Notes: a model not told the origin generated them from the sequence alone. Positions 17,738 through 35,327 are shown, counted from the stretch's first letter. The stretch: DNA of 64,000 nucleotides from UBA5189 sp040389445 (GCA_040389445.1 JAZJZX010000012.1:1-64000); one strand, 5' to 3'. Program-made: numbers and translations.

Positions 17738-18163
17738 GTGGCCAAGAAGGTCCGAATCGTCCTCACGCTCCAGTTGCCGGCCGGCAAGGCGACACCCGCG
17801 CCGCCCGTCGGCACGGCGCTGGGGCCGCACGGCATCAACATCGTCGAATTCACGAAGTCGTACAACGAGAAGACCGCCGACAAGCTCGGACAGATCATTC
17901 CGGCCCAGATCACGGTCTTCGAGGACCGCTCGTTCACGTTCATCCTGAAGACACCGCCCGCGGCCGACCTCCTTCGGAAGGCGGCGGGCGTGGACAAGGG
18001 GGCAGCGACCACCCGGCGCGATACCGTGGGCAAGGTCACGCGCGACCAGGTCCGCGAGATTGCCACCATCAAGATGGCGGACCTTTCCGCCAACGATCTC
18101 GATGCGGCCGCGCGCATGATCGAGGGAACCGCCCGAAGCATGGGCATCGAGGTCGTCGGCTAG
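17738..18163 (+). CDS. rplK: 50S ribosomal protein L11
   Basis: The 141-aa protein binds the GTPase-associated centre of 23S rRNA together with L10/L12. Its N-terminal domain carries the proline-rich helix with LQLPAGKATPAPPVG, its C-terminal RNA-binding domain the KMADL and AARMIEGTARSMGIEV segments. Length is normal. The start is GTG at 17738 with AGAAAGGA about 14 nt upstream, a rather distant ribosome-binding site. It heads the rplKAJL group; the promoter may lie in the nusG spacer or upstream of secE. Confidence 0.97.
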   Translation: MAKKVRIVLTLQLPAGKATPAPPVGTALGPHGINIVEFTKSYNEKTADKLGQIIPAQITVFEDRSFTFILKTPPAADLLRKAAGVDKGAATTRRDTVGKVTRDQVREIATIKMADLSANDLDAAARMIEGTARSMGIEVVG

Positions 18164-18182
18164 TCCGGCGACACCAGACCAT

Positions 18183-18239
18183 CCGGTCCCTCCGACCGGC
18201 GACGACCCCACGAGACGGGGGAGATCGGCAGCTCCGATC
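18183..18239 (+). promoter_or_regulatory. Two hairpins in the rplK-rplA spacer
   Basis: CCGGTC (18183-18188) pairs with GACCGG (18194-18199), and GATCGG (18223-18228) pairs with CCGATC (18234-18239). The second ends 3 nt before the AAAGGAG ribosome-binding site of rplA. They might regulate rplA translation, as autogenous L1 sites do elsewhere, but no L1-binding motif is identified. Confidence 0.35.
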
Positions 18240-18256
18240 GCCAAAGGAGTTCTGAC

Positions 18257-18967
18257 ATGGGCCAGCACGGCAAGAAGTACATCGAGGCGGCGAAGCTCGT
18301 CGATCGCGAGCGGACCTACACACCGGCCGAGGCGGCACAACTCGCCAAGGACACCTCCGTGGTCCAGTTCGACGCATCCGTCGAGGTTCACCTCCGACTT
18401 GGTGTCGACCCCCGCCACGCCGACCAGATGGTCCGCGGCACCATCGTCCTCCCCCACGGCACCGGCAAGGTCGTGCGCGTGGCCGTCTTCGCCCAGGCCG
18501 AGAAGGCCCAGGAGGCGCTCCGCGCCGGAGCGGACGAAGTCGGATCCGAGGACCTCGTGAAGAAGATCGAGGCCGGTTGGCTCGAGTTCGACGTTGCCAT
18601 CGCGACACCCGACCTTATGGGCCAGGTCGGTCGCCTGGGCAAGATCCTCGGCCGCCGCGGCCTGATGCCGAACCCGAAGGCGGGCACCATCACCTTCGAC
18701 GTCGATCGCGCCGTGCGCGAGGTCAAGGCCGGCCGCGTGGAATTCAAGGTCGACAAGGCCGGCATTGTCCATGTCGCCGTCGGCAAGGTCAGTTTCAACG
18801 CGGACCAGATCGTCGCGAACCTCGCGACGCTCGTCGATGCCATCAATCGGGCCAAGCCGGCCGGGGCCAAGGGAACCTACCTGCGGACACTGACGATCGC
18901 CTCGACCATGGGGCCCGGCATCCGGGTCGACATCCCGGGCGTGCTCGCAGCGGCTGCGGCGGCCTGA
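18257..18967 (+). CDS. rplA: 50S ribosomal protein L1
   Basis: The 236-aa protein forms the L1 stalk that helps deacylated tRNA leave the ribosome. The family signature VLPHGTGK and the domain II region ATPDLMGQVGRLGKILGRRGLMPNPKAG-type segment (residues 116-143) are intact, as is the C-terminal AKPAGAKGTYL block. The ATG at 18257 has a strong AAAGGAG 7 nt upstream. It is normally an autogenous regulator of its operon. Confidence 0.97.
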   Translation: MGQHGKKYIEAAKLVDRERTYTPAEAAQLAKDTSVVQFDASVEVHLRLGVDPRHADQMVRGTIVLPHGTGKVVRVAVFAQAEKAQEALRAGADEVGSEDLVKKIEAGWLEFDVAIATPDLMGQVGRLGKILGRRGLMPNPKAGTITFDVDRAVREVKAGRVEFKVDKAGIVHVAVGKVSFNADQIVANLATLVDAINRAKPAGAKGTYLRTLTIASTMGPGIRVDIPGVLAAAAAA

Positions 18968-19378
18968 TCGAATCACCGGCGGGCGAGCACCCCGCCAACC
19001 AGACGCGGTGACGGCCGAGAGGCGCGTCACTTGAAATCGGCAATACTGTTTCGCCGGTCAGACGGCCCGAGGCGCGAACCCAGCGCATCGACCTGATCAC
19101 CGGCGAACAGAGACGGACCGCTGAAGACAGCGTGGGTCCATCGGCCGCCGCCAACGGGCGACGGTCGGGACTTGATCCGCCGGAACGGACCGGGCATCGC
19201 CCGGGGACGACGGTGACCACGCCGAGGCAGGGACATCGATGCCTCCGCCCTCACGGGCGGGCGCAGCCCCTGCGGTCAAGGCCTCGCCCAGCGTGGGCGA
19301 CCGTCGCAGGGCTCATCGGCGGAAACGCCGTGCGCCCACCGCCGCGCGCCGGCTGCGCGCAGTAGCACGGAGGGCACC
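18968..19378 (+). other. 411-nt spacer before rplJ; possible structured L10 leader
   Basis: No gene is supported here. Visible structures include GGACCGCTG (19111-19119 region) paired with CAGCGTGGGTCC, a GGGC-ATC-GCCC hairpin near 19193-19206, and CCGCCC/GGGCGG near 19245-19260. A long structured leader before rplJ is typical of bacteria whose L10-L12 complex represses its own operon. TTGAAA and TACTGT near 19031-19049 are too close together to be a promoter pair. Any function is inference. Confidence 0.35.
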
Positions 19379-19900
19379 ATGCCAACCGAGGCCAAGCGAC
19401 GGGTCGTCGATGAACTGCGTCAGCAGCTCGATCAGAGCTCGACGCTCATCGTCTCGGAGTACCGGGGTCTCACGGTCAAGGAGATCGCCGAGATTCGAAG
19501 AAGCCTGCGCAAGCAGGCCGTGACGTATCGGGTCGTCAAGAACCGGCTCATGAAGATCGCCGCATCCGACACGCGCGGTTCGGCCCTCAACGGCCTCCTC
19601 GTCGGCCCGACCGCGATCGCGTTCGGGACGGACGAGTCGGCCACGGCCAAGGCGGTCATCGACGCCGTTCGGCCGTTCAAGCAGGTCCGGATCACCGGAG
19701 GCCTGCTCGGCAATCGCGCGATCGACGCAGCCGGCGTGACCACGCTGGCATCGCTTCCCTCGCGGGAGATCCTGCTCAGCCAGGTCGCCGGCGCCCTTGC
19801 GGCTCCGCTTGCCACGACAGCCGGACTCTTCGACGCGCCGCTGCGCGACGTTGCCGGTCTGGTTGCGGCGCTGGCCGACCAGCGCTCGGCCGCGGCCTGA
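19379..19900 (+). CDS. rplJ: 50S ribosomal protein L10
   Basis: The 173-aa protein is the stalk base that anchors L7/L12 dimers to 23S rRNA. The N-terminal domain shows STLIVSEYRGLTVKEIAEIR and YRVVKNRLMKIA; the C-terminal helix, which binds L12, covers about 135-173. The ATG at 19379 has GGAGGG 7 nt upstream (CACGGAGGGCACC). It follows an unusually long 411-nt spacer and precedes rplL by 53 nt. Confidence 0.96.
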   Translation: MPTEAKRRVVDELRQQLDQSSTLIVSEYRGLTVKEIAEIRRSLRKQAVTYRVVKNRLMKIAASDTRGSALNGLLVGPTAIAFGTDESATAKAVIDAVRPFKQVRITGGLLGNRAIDAAGVTTLASLPSREILLSQVAGALAAPLATTAGLFDAPLRDVAGLVAALADQRSAAA

Positions 19901-19953
19901 CGTCACGCCCGTACATCCGAACCCTCACCCAGACACCAGGAGAATCGATCCCA

Positions 19954-20343
19954 ATGGCAACTCTCACCGCTGACCAGCTGCTCGAAGCGTTCGAGGCCAT
20001 GACGGTCCTCGAGCTGTCCGAGTTCAAGAAGAAGTTCGAAGACCGCTTCGGCGTCACGGCCGCGGCGCCCGTCGCCATGGCCGCTGCGCCATCGGCGGGC
20101 GCGGCCGAAGCTGCGCCCGCAGCCGAGGAGCAGACCGAATTCACCGCGACCCTCACGGAAATCGGCCCGAACAAGATTCCCGTGATCAAGGTCGTGCGCG
20201 AGCTGACCGGCCTCGGCCTCAAGGAGGCCAAGGACGTCGTCGACGCGGCGCCCAAGGCCGTCAAGGAAGGCGTGACCCGCGACGAGGCCGAGAAGATCAA
20301 GGCAGCGCTCGAGGAGCAGGGCGCCAAGGTCGAGATCAAGTAG
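19954..20343 (+). CDS. rplL: 50S ribosomal protein L7/L12
   Basis: The 129-aa stalk protein recruits translational GTPases. The N-terminal dimerisation domain (LLEAFEAMTVLELSEFKKKF) is joined by an Ala/Pro/Glu hinge (about 45-62) to the C-terminal factor-binding domain with KVVRELTGLGLKEAKDVVD and EEQGAKVEIK at the end. The ATG at 19954 follows AGGAGAA. It ends 338 nt before rpoB. Confidence 0.97.
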   Translation: MATLTADQLLEAFEAMTVLELSEFKKKFEDRFGVTAAAPVAMAAAPSAGAAEAAPAAEEQTEFTATLTEIGPNKIPVIKVVRELTGLGLKEAKDVVDAAPKAVKEGVTRDEAEKIKAALEEQGAKVEIK

Positions 20344-20384
20344 CACCGTCCCCGAACGGCTCCAGGACGGCGTGGTCGTCTCCG

Positions 20385-20446
20385 GGTGTTCGCGCACGCA
20401 GGTTTGCGTGCGCTCGCTCGCATCCTCGACTCCGCCTTGTCCTGGA
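20385..20446 (+). repeat. Intergenic hairpin repeat, copy B (rplL-rpoB)
   Basis: GCGCACGCA (20392-20400) and TGCGTGCGC (20405-20413) form a perfect 9-bp stem with loop GGTT, followed by TCGCTCG, CTCGACTCCGCCTTG and TCCTGG. An outer pair TCCAGGAC (20361-20368) with GTCCTGGA (20439-20446) closes the whole element. The stem bases differ from copies A and C while pairing is kept. It could also act as a weak terminator after rplL, but no T tract follows. Confidence 0.65.
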
Positions 20447-20591
20447 GACCGCCGGGTCCGGCGCTCCTGGTCGTGATCGACCGGCGCTGCGGTGCGCAGC
20501 CTCCGGTGACCGGGTCAGCCGACCGGCGATACGGTCCCGATCGGGTCCGCCAGCCGGGACGTCCCGGCTGGCGGGCGAAGGCCTCGCTCGG

Positions 20592-20619
20592 TTGACAAAT
20601 CAAGGAATCGCGATATCCT
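20592..20619 (+). promoter_or_regulatory. putative rpoBC promoter
   Basis: TTGACA at 20592-20597, a 16-bp spacer and TATCCT at 20614-20619. The start site near 20626 leaves a leader of about 56 nt with AAGGAG upstream of the ATG. A separate rpoBC promoter would allow RNA polymerase to be expressed apart from rplJL. Confidence 0.65.
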
Positions 20620-20681
20620 TAGCCGTTCTGTGATCCTCGCCCTTCCAACTCCCCACGCCCTCCGTCAAGGAGCCGCCATTC

Positions 20682-24164
<3,483 letters not shown>

Positions 24165-24268
24165 CGAAGCACCTAATCCACGCGTTGTCGGGACCCGGCC
24201 GGCCCGACGACGCTCGCACCCGGTCCGGATCGCGCTGCTGAAGCCAGACGGCAGCGCGGAGGAGAACG

Positions 24269-28843
<4,575 letters not shown>

Positions 28844-28848
28844 ACTTC

Positions 28849-28881
28849 AGGGCGGCTCTCCCCACTCGGGAGCGCCGCCCT
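28849..28881 (+). terminator. Hairpin after rpoC, possible terminator
   Basis: AGGGCGGC (28849-28856) pairs with GCCGCCCT (28874-28881), and the stem continues inward with CTCCC/GGGAG after one mismatch. No T tract follows, so termination by this structure alone is uncertain. The strong str promoter starts 16 nt downstream. Confidence 0.45.
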
Positions 28882-28896
28882 CAGGACCGGCCACGG

Positions 28897-28926
28897 TTGA
28901 CACCCGGGAGGCCGGATTGCTACACT
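28897..28926 (+). promoter_or_regulatory. str operon promoter (rpsL-rpsG-fusA-tuf)
   Basis: Consensus TTGACA at 28897-28902, an 18-bp spacer and extended -10 TGC-TACACT with the hexamer at 28921-28926. It is the strongest promoter match in the window. The start site near 28933 leaves a leader of about 167 nt before rpsL. Confidence 0.8.
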
Positions 28927-28940
28927 CCGCGATCGTGGCT

Positions 28941-28984
28941 CCGGAAGGGGCGGCGTTCGACATGGGTGTCGAAGCCCTCTCCGG
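28941..28984 (+). promoter_or_regulatory. Structured leader of the str operon
   Basis: CCGGA (28941-28945) pairs with TCCGG (28980-28984), GGC (28952-28954) with GCC (28974-28976), and TTCGACA (28956-28962) with TGTCGAA (28967-28973) around loop TGGG. The stem-loop begins about 8 nt after the predicted transcript start. It may be an autogenous ribosomal-protein site or a stability element; it does not match a leader I can name. Confidence 0.45.
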
Positions 28985-29099
28985 AAACCCCCATCATGAG
29001 ATGGGACTGGGTCCTCGCCGAGGGTCCGAAACCCGGCGGGTCGACCCGCGGCCCTGGGCCGCACCGACCGATGTAAACCTTGAAAGGAGCAGCGTCTTC

Positions 29100-29531
29100 G
29101 TGCCGACGATCAGCCAGCTCGTGCGCCACGGCCGCCAACCGAAGATCGCCAAGATCAAGGCTCCGGCCATGCGCAAGAACTGGAACAGCCTTCGGCAGCG
29201 CCAGGTCCCGATTCCGGGAGCGCCCCAGAAGCGCGGCGTCTGTCTGCAGGTTCGGACGATGACACCGAAGAAGCCGAACTCGGCGCTTCGGAAGATCGCG
29301 CGTGTCCGGCTCACGAACCAGATGGAGGTCACGGCCTACATCCCCGGCATCGGCCACAACCTGCAGGAGCACTCCGTCGTGCTCGTGCGCGGCGGCCGCG
29401 TGAAGGACCTCCCGTCGGTCAAGTACCACATCATCCGGGGCACGCTCGACGCCGCCGGTGTTCGTGATCGCAAGCAGGGCCGCTCCAAATACGGCGCGAA
29501 GGTTGCCCCTGCGGTCGGAGGGAAGCGCTGA
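29100..29531 (+). CDS. rpsL: 30S ribosomal protein S12
   Basis: The 143-aa decoding-centre protein carries MTPKKPNSALRKIARV, KYHIIRGTLDAAGV and the C-terminal RSKYGAKV. Lysines matching E. coli Lys43 and Lys88 (in KKPNS and RVKDLPSV) are intact, so no streptomycin-resistance substitution is seen. It has the longer N-terminal loop found in Gram-positive S12 (NSLRQRQVPIPG). GTG at 29100 is chosen because AAAGGAG lies 10 nt upstream and VPTISQLVRHG is the normal start; the frame stays open far upstream by chance. The stop overlaps rpsG by 1 nt. Confidence 0.96.
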   Translation: MPTISQLVRHGRQPKIAKIKAPAMRKNWNSLRQRQVPIPGAPQKRGVCLQVRTMTPKKPNSALRKIARVRLTNQMEVTAYIPGIGHNLQEHSVVLVRGGRVKDLPSVKYHIIRGTLDAAGVRDRKQGRSKYGAKVAPAVGGKR

Positions 29532-29998
29532 TGCCGCGCCGGGCAAGCATTCCGCGCAAGTCCAAGTACGAGAAGATCCCGGCGAACCGGACGACGGCGC
29601 GTTTCCACGCGAAACTCATGACCGACGGCAAGAAGAACCTGGCCGAGCGGATCCTCCGTCAGGCGCTGGCCCGCGCCGAGGCCTCGGCCAAGCGTCCTGG
29701 AATCGAAGTGCTCGAATCCGCGCTTCGCAACGCCACGCCGATCATCGAGGTCAAGCCGCGCCGCGTCGGTGGGGCCACCTACCAGGTGCCGGTCGAGATC
29801 CGTGGCGACCGACGCCTTTCGCTCGGGGTGCGCTGGCTGGTTCAGGCCGCACGCAAGCGAAACGGCAAGAGCATGAGCGAGAAGCTCGCGGCCGAGTTCG
29901 TCGACGCCATGAACAACCTCGGTGCCGCGGTCAAGCGGCGCGAAGATACCCACAAGATGGCTGAGGCGAACAAGGCCTTCAGCCACTTCAAGTGGTAG
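29531..29998 (+). CDS. rpsG: 30S ribosomal protein S7
   Basis: The 155-aa protein nucleates assembly of the 30S head and contacts E-site tRNA. The N-terminal MPRRASIPRKSKYEKIPANR and the conserved ESALRNATPIIEVKPRRVGGATYQVPVE-type block (residues 59-86) are typical. The start ATG overlaps the rpsL stop (TGATG). It precedes fusA by 19 nt. In E. coli S7 represses the str operon; an equivalent site here is not identified. Confidence 0.97.
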   Translation: MPRRASIPRKSKYEKIPANRTTARFHAKLMTDGKKNLAERILRQALARAEASAKRPGIEVLESALRNATPIIEVKPRRVGGATYQVPVEIRGDRRLSLGVRWLVQAARKRNGKSMSEKLAAEFVDAMNNLGAAVKRREDTHKMAEANKAFSHFKW

Positions 29999-30017
29999 AA
30001 CCCGGAAGGTATCGAAC

Positions 30018-32096
30018 GTGACACGGCAGGTTTCGCTTGCGCGCACGCGAAACATCGGAATCATCGCCCATATCGACGCTGGCAAGACCACGGTCACCGA
30101 GCGGATCCTTTACTACACGAAGAAGATCTACAAGCTGGGCGAGGTCCATGAGGGCGCGGCCACGATGGACTGGATGCCCCAGGAGCAGGAGCGCGGCATC
30201 ACCATCACGGCTGCGGCGACGACCTGCCACTGGAACGACTTCCGGATCAACATTATCGATACGCCCGGGCACGTGGACTTTACGGTCGAGGTCGAACGAA
30301 GCCTCCGCGTCCTCGATGGCGCCGTCGTCATCTTCGACGGGGTTGCCGGTGTGGAGCCGCAGTCCGAGACGGTCTGGCGCCAGGCCGACCGCTACTCCGT
30401 GCCGCGGATTTGCTTCATCAACAAGCTCGATCGGACCGGTGCCGACTTCTGGCGCTGCGTCGACATGATCGTGGATCGACTCGGTGCGCGTCCGGTCCCG
30501 ATCCAGATCCCGATCGGGATCGAGGACGCGTTCGAGGGGGTCGTCGACCTGATCGAGATGAAGGCGATCCTGTATCGCGACGACCTCGGAAGCCAGATCG
30601 ATGTCGTCGAGATCCCGGAGCACCTGAAGGCGGAGGCCGCGAAGCATCGCGAGCTGATGATCGAGGCCGTGGCTGAAGCCGACGACGCCCTCACCCAGAA
30701 GTACCTCGAGGGCGAGGCGCTCACCATCGAGGAGATCCGCCACGGCCTGCGGCTCGGCACGCTTCAGTCGAAGTTCGTACCAGTCCTGACCGGGTCCGCC
30801 CTGAAGAACAAGGGCGTTCAGCCCATGCTCGACGCCGTGACCGATTTCCTGCCGTCGCCCCTTGATGTCCCTCCGACCATCGGCCTGCGGCCGGGCACGG
30901 ATGAGGAACTCGTCCGACTGGTGGACGACAAGGAGCCCTTTGCGGCACTCGCCTTCAAGATCGCGGCCGACCCGTTCGTGGGCAAGCTCGCCTTCTTCCG
31001 GGTCTACTCGGGCACGCTCAAAGCCGGTTCGTACGTGCTGAACACGGCGAAGGGCAAGCGCGAGCGCGTCGGCCGGATCCTGCAGATGCATGCAAACCAC
31101 CGGGAGGAGATCGACGAGGTCTACGCCGGCGACATCGCCGCGATCGTCGGCCTCAAGGACACCTTCACCGGCGACACGCTGTCCGACATCGAACATCCCA
31201 TCCTGCTCGAGACCATCTCCTTTCCGGAGCCGGTCATCGAGGTCAAGATCGAGCCCAAGACCAAGGCGGACCAGGACAAGATGGGCATCGCGCTCCAGCG
31301 CCTGGCCGAGGAGGATCCGACGTTCCGGGTCAAGACGGACCCGGAGAGCGGAGAAACCCTCATCGCCGGCATGGGCGAGCTGCACCTGGATGTTCTGGTC
31401 GACCGGATGGTGCGCGAGTTCAAGGTCGCGGCAAATGTCGGCCGGCCGCAGGTGTCCTATCGCGAAACCATTCGACGCAAGGCCGAGGGCAACGGCCGGT
31501 TCATCCGTCAGACGGGCGGCAAGGGCCAGTACGGCCACGTCATCCTGACGCTCGAACCGAACGAGAAGGGTGCCGGATACGAGTTCGTCGACAAGATCGT
31601 CGGCGGAACCATCCCGCGCGAATACATGCGGGCGATCGACCAGGGCATCCGCGAGACGGTTGAGACCGGCGTGTACGCCGGCTTCCCGATGGTGGACGTT
31701 CGGGCGATTGTCCACGATGGGTCCTATCATGAGGTGGACTCGTCCGAGATGGCGTTCAAGATTGCCGCCTCGATGGCCCTCAAGGACGCCGTCGAAAAGG
31801 CAAGCCCCACCATCCTTGAGCCGATGATGCGGGTGGAAGTCACGCTTCCCGAATCATTCATGGGCGATGTCATCGGCGACCTCAACAGTCGCCGTGGGAT
31901 CGTTGAAGGCACGGAGAACCGCGGCACGACCACGGTCGTGCGGGCCGCCGTGCCGCTCTCGGAAATGTTCGGCTATGCCACGGACCTGCGGTCGATGACC
32001 CAGGGTCGGGCGAGCTACTCGATGGAGTTGTCCCATTACGCCGAGGTCCCGGGCAATCTCGCCCTGGAACTCGTCGCCAAGTCACGCGTTTCCTAA
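30018..32096 (+). CDS. fusA: Elongation factor G
   Basis: The 692-aa translocase GTPase has G1 AHIDAGKTT, G2 ERGITIT, G3 DTPGHVDF, G4 NKLDR and the five-domain layout; domain IV contains the GQYGHVILTLEP block and domain V the RRGIVEGTENRG loop. GTG at 30018 gives VTRQVSLARTRNIGIIAHID, and GGAAGGT lies 9 nt upstream; longer readings of the frame overlap rpsG and are rejected. It lies between rpsG and tuf copy 2, the classical str order. Confidence 0.97.
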   Translation: MTRQVSLARTRNIGIIAHIDAGKTTVTERILYYTKKIYKLGEVHEGAATMDWMPQEQERGITITAAATTCHWNDFRINIIDTPGHVDFTVEVERSLRVLDGAVVIFDGVAGVEPQSETVWRQADRYSVPRICFINKLDRTGADFWRCVDMIVDRLGARPVPIQIPIGIEDAFEGVVDLIEMKAILYRDDLGSQIDVVEIPEHLKAEAAKHRELMIEAVAEADDALTQKYLEGEALTIEEIRHGLRLGTLQSKFVPVLTGSALKNKGVQPMLDAVTDFLPSPLDVPPTIGLRPGTDEELVRLVDDKEPFAALAFKIAADPFVGKLAFFRVYSGTLKAGSYVLNTAKGKRERVGRILQMHANHREEIDEVYAGDIAAIVGLKDTFTGDTLSDIEHPILLETISFPEPVIEVKIEPKTKADQDKMGIALQRLAEEDPTFRVKTDPESGETLIAGMGELHLDVLVDRMVREFKVAANVGRPQVSYRETIRRKAEGNGRFIRQTGGKGQYGHVILTLEPNEKGAGYEFVDKIVGGTIPREYMRAIDQGIRETVETGVYAGFPMVDVRAIVHDGSYHEVDSSEMAFKIAASMALKDAVEKASPTILEPMMRVEVTLPESFMGDVIGDLNSRRGIVEGTENRGTTTVVRAAVPLSEMFGYATDLRSMTQGRASYSMELSHYAEVPGNLALELVAKSRVS

Positions 32097-32123
32097 CGTC
32101 GGTCGGCAGAAGAGCCAGGAGCA

Positions 32124-33329
<1,206 letters not shown>

Positions 33330-33334
<5 letters not shown>

Positions 33335-33638
33335 CAAACAGCGAATCCGGATCCGCCTCAAGGCGTACGACCACCGACTGCTGGATCAGTCGGCGGCCCA
33401 GATCGTCGAGACTGCGCAGCGGACTGGTGCCGACATCGTCGGACCGGTTCCGCTGCCGACGCGGATCGAGAAGTTCACGGTCCTCCGCTCGCCCTTCATC
33501 GACAAGGACAGCCGGGAGCAGTTCGAGATCCGTACCCACAAGCGGCTCGTGGACATCCTGGATCCTTCGTCGAAGACGGTCGACGCCTTGATGCGACTCT
33601 CGCTTCCCGCGGGCGTCGACATCGAGATCAAGATGTGA
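33330..33638 (+). CDS. rpsJ: 30S ribosomal protein S10
   Basis: The 102-aa protein serves in the 30S head and as NusE in antitermination. The family layout is complete: RIRIRLKAYDHRLLDQSA, the loop PLPTRIEKFTVLRSPFIDKDSREQFE-type segment (residues 39-64) and the C-terminal LPAGVDIEIKM. The ATG is 3 nt after tuf, and the first five bases lie within the tuf repeat. A 139-nt spacer with repeat copy C separates it from rplC, unusual in an S10 operon. Confidence 0.97.
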
Positions 33639-33665
33639 TCGCGCCCATGCATTCCCTACCCATCG

Positions 33666-33745
33666 CCGCGTTGTCGCCTGCGCTACCTCGCTCACGCACC
33701 TCGGAGTGCGCTCGCTCCGGTGCTCGGTTCCGCCTTGCGCTTGGC
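33666..33745 (+). repeat. Intergenic hairpin repeat, copy C (rpsJ-rplC)
   Basis: Blocks GCGTTGTCG, GCTCACGCAC, GTGCGCTCGCTC, TGCTCGG, TTCCGCCTTGCGC and TTGGCG appear in the same order as in copies A and B. CGCAC (33695-33699) pairs with GTGCG (33706-33710) around loop CTCGGA. It fills most of the spacer. Confidence 0.65.
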
Positions 33746-33777
33746 GAGGGTCTGCCCGGGCTCGAGGACGTGCTGGC

Positions 33778-34389
33778 ATGAGCATCGGATTGATCGGCCG
33801 CAAGGTCGGCATGACCCAGGTCTTCCAGCCGGACGGGACGATGATCGCCGTATCGGTGATCAAGGTTGCCCCGAACACGGTGACCCGACTCCGCACCGAG
33901 GACCGCGACGGCTACGCGGCTGTCCAGCTCGGTACGGAAGAGAAGAAGAGGTTGACGAAGCCTGAGTTGGGACAGCTGAAGGGGCTGCCGAGCCTCGCTA
34001 CGATCCGTGAGTTCCGGATGGACGATCTGTCCGGCTATGAAGTCGGTCAGACGATCGGCATCGAGGATCTGTTCGCGGCGGGTGACCTGGTCGACGTCAC
34101 GGGTGTGTCCAAGGGCAAGGGCTTTGCCGGCCACATCAAGCGTCACCACTTTGCTCGAGGACCCAAGACCCACGGTTCCGACCATCACCGGGCGCCCGGA
34201 TCCATCGGGCCGGGCACCACCCCGGGCCGTGTCTACAAGGGCGTCAAGATGGCCGGCCACATGGGCGACGAACAAGTCACCACCAAGAAGGTCAAGGTCG
34301 TCCAGACGGACGCCGACCGTCACCTGCTCCTGATCAAGGGCACGTTGCCCGGTTCCCGGGGCAGCCTGATCCTCGTGAAGAAGGCCTGA
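33778..34389 (+). CDS. rplC: 50S ribosomal protein L3
   Basis: The 203-aa protein reaches the peptidyl transferase centre with its central extension, here GFAGHIKRHHFARGPKTHGS and HRAPGSIGPGTTPGRVYKGV. ATG at 33778 gives the family start MSIGLIGRKVGMTQVF; the frame runs upstream through the intergenic repeat but without conserved residues. It is followed after 3 nt by rplD. Confidence 0.97.
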   Translation: MSIGLIGRKVGMTQVFQPDGTMIAVSVIKVAPNTVTRLRTEDRDGYAAVQLGTEEKKRLTKPELGQLKGLPSLATIREFRMDDLSGYEVGQTIGIEDLFAAGDLVDVTGVSKGKGFAGHIKRHHFARGPKTHGSDHHRAPGSIGPGTTPGRVYKGVKMAGHMGDEQVTTKKVKVVQTDADRHLLLIKGTLPGSRGSLILVKKA

Positions 34390-34392
34390 TCG

Positions 34393-35016
34393 ATGCCGCA
34401 GACCACCCTCTACGATCGGACCGGCGCGGTCGTCGGCAGCGTCGAGCTCAACGACGAGCTCTTCGCCGCCCCGGTGAACGTTGCCGTCCTCCACCAGGTC
34501 GTGACCGCCCAACTCGCCGCGCGACGCATCGGCACGCATGACACCAAGACGCGTGGCGAAGTTCGCGGCGGCGGCGCCAAGCCGTACCGCCAGAAGGGCA
34601 CCGGTCGCGCCCGCCAGGGCACCAAGTCCGCGCCGCACTTCCGTGGCGGCGGGACCGTGTTCGGGCCGCATCCCCGTTCGTACGAGCAGCGTCTTCCCAG
34701 GAAGATGCGTCGCCTGGCACTGCGTGGTGCCCTGACGGCGAAGTTCGGGGACGAGGCGATTCGCGTGGTGGATACGTTTGCGCTGGAGCGGATCAAGACG
34801 CAGGACTTCCTGGGCATTCTGGCGGCGCTGAATGCGACTGGCCGAGTGCTGATCGTCGCGCCGGGCTCGGACGAGCAGCTGAAGCTGTCGGCGCGCAACC
34901 TGCCGACCGTCGAGGTGATCCTGGCCGACTCGCTCAACGTCGTCGACCTGATCAAGGCCGACACCATCGTGATCGAGCAGCCCTCCCTCGCTCGCATGGA
35001 GGAGGTGTACCTGTGA
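34393..35016 (+). CDS. rplD: 50S ribosomal protein L4
   Basis: The 207-aa protein lines the exit tunnel. The tunnel loop contains KPYRQKGTGRARQGTKSAPH and FRGGGTVFGPHPRSY with no obvious macrolide-resistance change. The N-terminal region begins MPQTTLYDRTGAVVGSVEL. In E. coli L4 also represses the S10 operon; no such leader is seen here because tuf lies directly upstream of rpsJ. It overlaps rplW by 4 nt (GTGA). Confidence 0.97.
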   Translation: MPQTTLYDRTGAVVGSVELNDELFAAPVNVAVLHQVVTAQLAARRIGTHDTKTRGEVRGGGAKPYRQKGTGRARQGTKSAPHFRGGGTVFGPHPRSYEQRLPRKMRRLALRGALTAKFGDEAIRVVDTFALERIKTQDFLGILAALNATGRVLIVAPGSDEQLKLSARNLPTVEVILADSLNVVDLIKADTIVIEQPSLARMEEVYL

Positions 35017-35327
35017 GCGCACTCACCGCTCCGGAGATCATTCTCCGTCCGGTCATCAGCGAGAAGTCGATCGACGAGTCGAGCCGCGGCAAGTACACGT
35101 TCGCGGTGCACCGAAACGCCAACAAGATCCAGATCAAGGCCGCGATCGAGGAGCTCTACAAGTCGGACAAGGTCACCGTCGTGGCCGTGAACGTCGTGAC
35201 GAAGCAGCCTCAGACGAAGGTCACCGGGACGCGCCGCGGTCGAACGACCGGGCGGATCTCCGGTTGGCGCAAGGCCATCGTGACCCTGGCCCCCGGCCAG
35301 AAGATCCAGTTCTTCGAGGGGGTGTAG
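35013..35327 (+). CDS. rplW: 50S ribosomal protein L23
   Basis: The 104-aa protein sits at the tunnel exit and docks signal recognition particle and trigger factor. Conserved segments are IILRPVISEKS, YTFAVHRNANKIQIKAAIE and the basic extension TGTRRGRTTGRISGWRKAI. GTG start at 35013 overlaps the rplD stop. It lies 2 nt before rplB. Confidence 0.96.
   Translation: MSALTAPEIILRPVISEKSIDESSRGKYTFAVHRNANKIQIKAAIEELYKSDKVTVVAVNVVTKQPQTKVTGTRRGRTTGRISGWRKAIVTLAPGQKIQFFEGV

Larger units (their letters stand above)
20344..20681 (+). other. 338-nt rplL-rpoB spacer
   Basis: It holds the second copy of the intergenic hairpin repeat in its first third and the rpoB promoter near its end. The stretch between (about 20450-20590) has no gene or clear motif. 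A short open frame across it has no start signal or family similarity and is discounted. Confidence 0.6.

Noticed and set aside
19132..19365. Small open frames before rplJ
   Set aside because: No start signals or conserved residues; the stretch looks like an RNA leader.
20386..20595. Small gene in the rplL-rpoB spacer
   Set aside because: It covers the hairpin repeat, lacks a ribosome-binding site and has no recognisable protein features.
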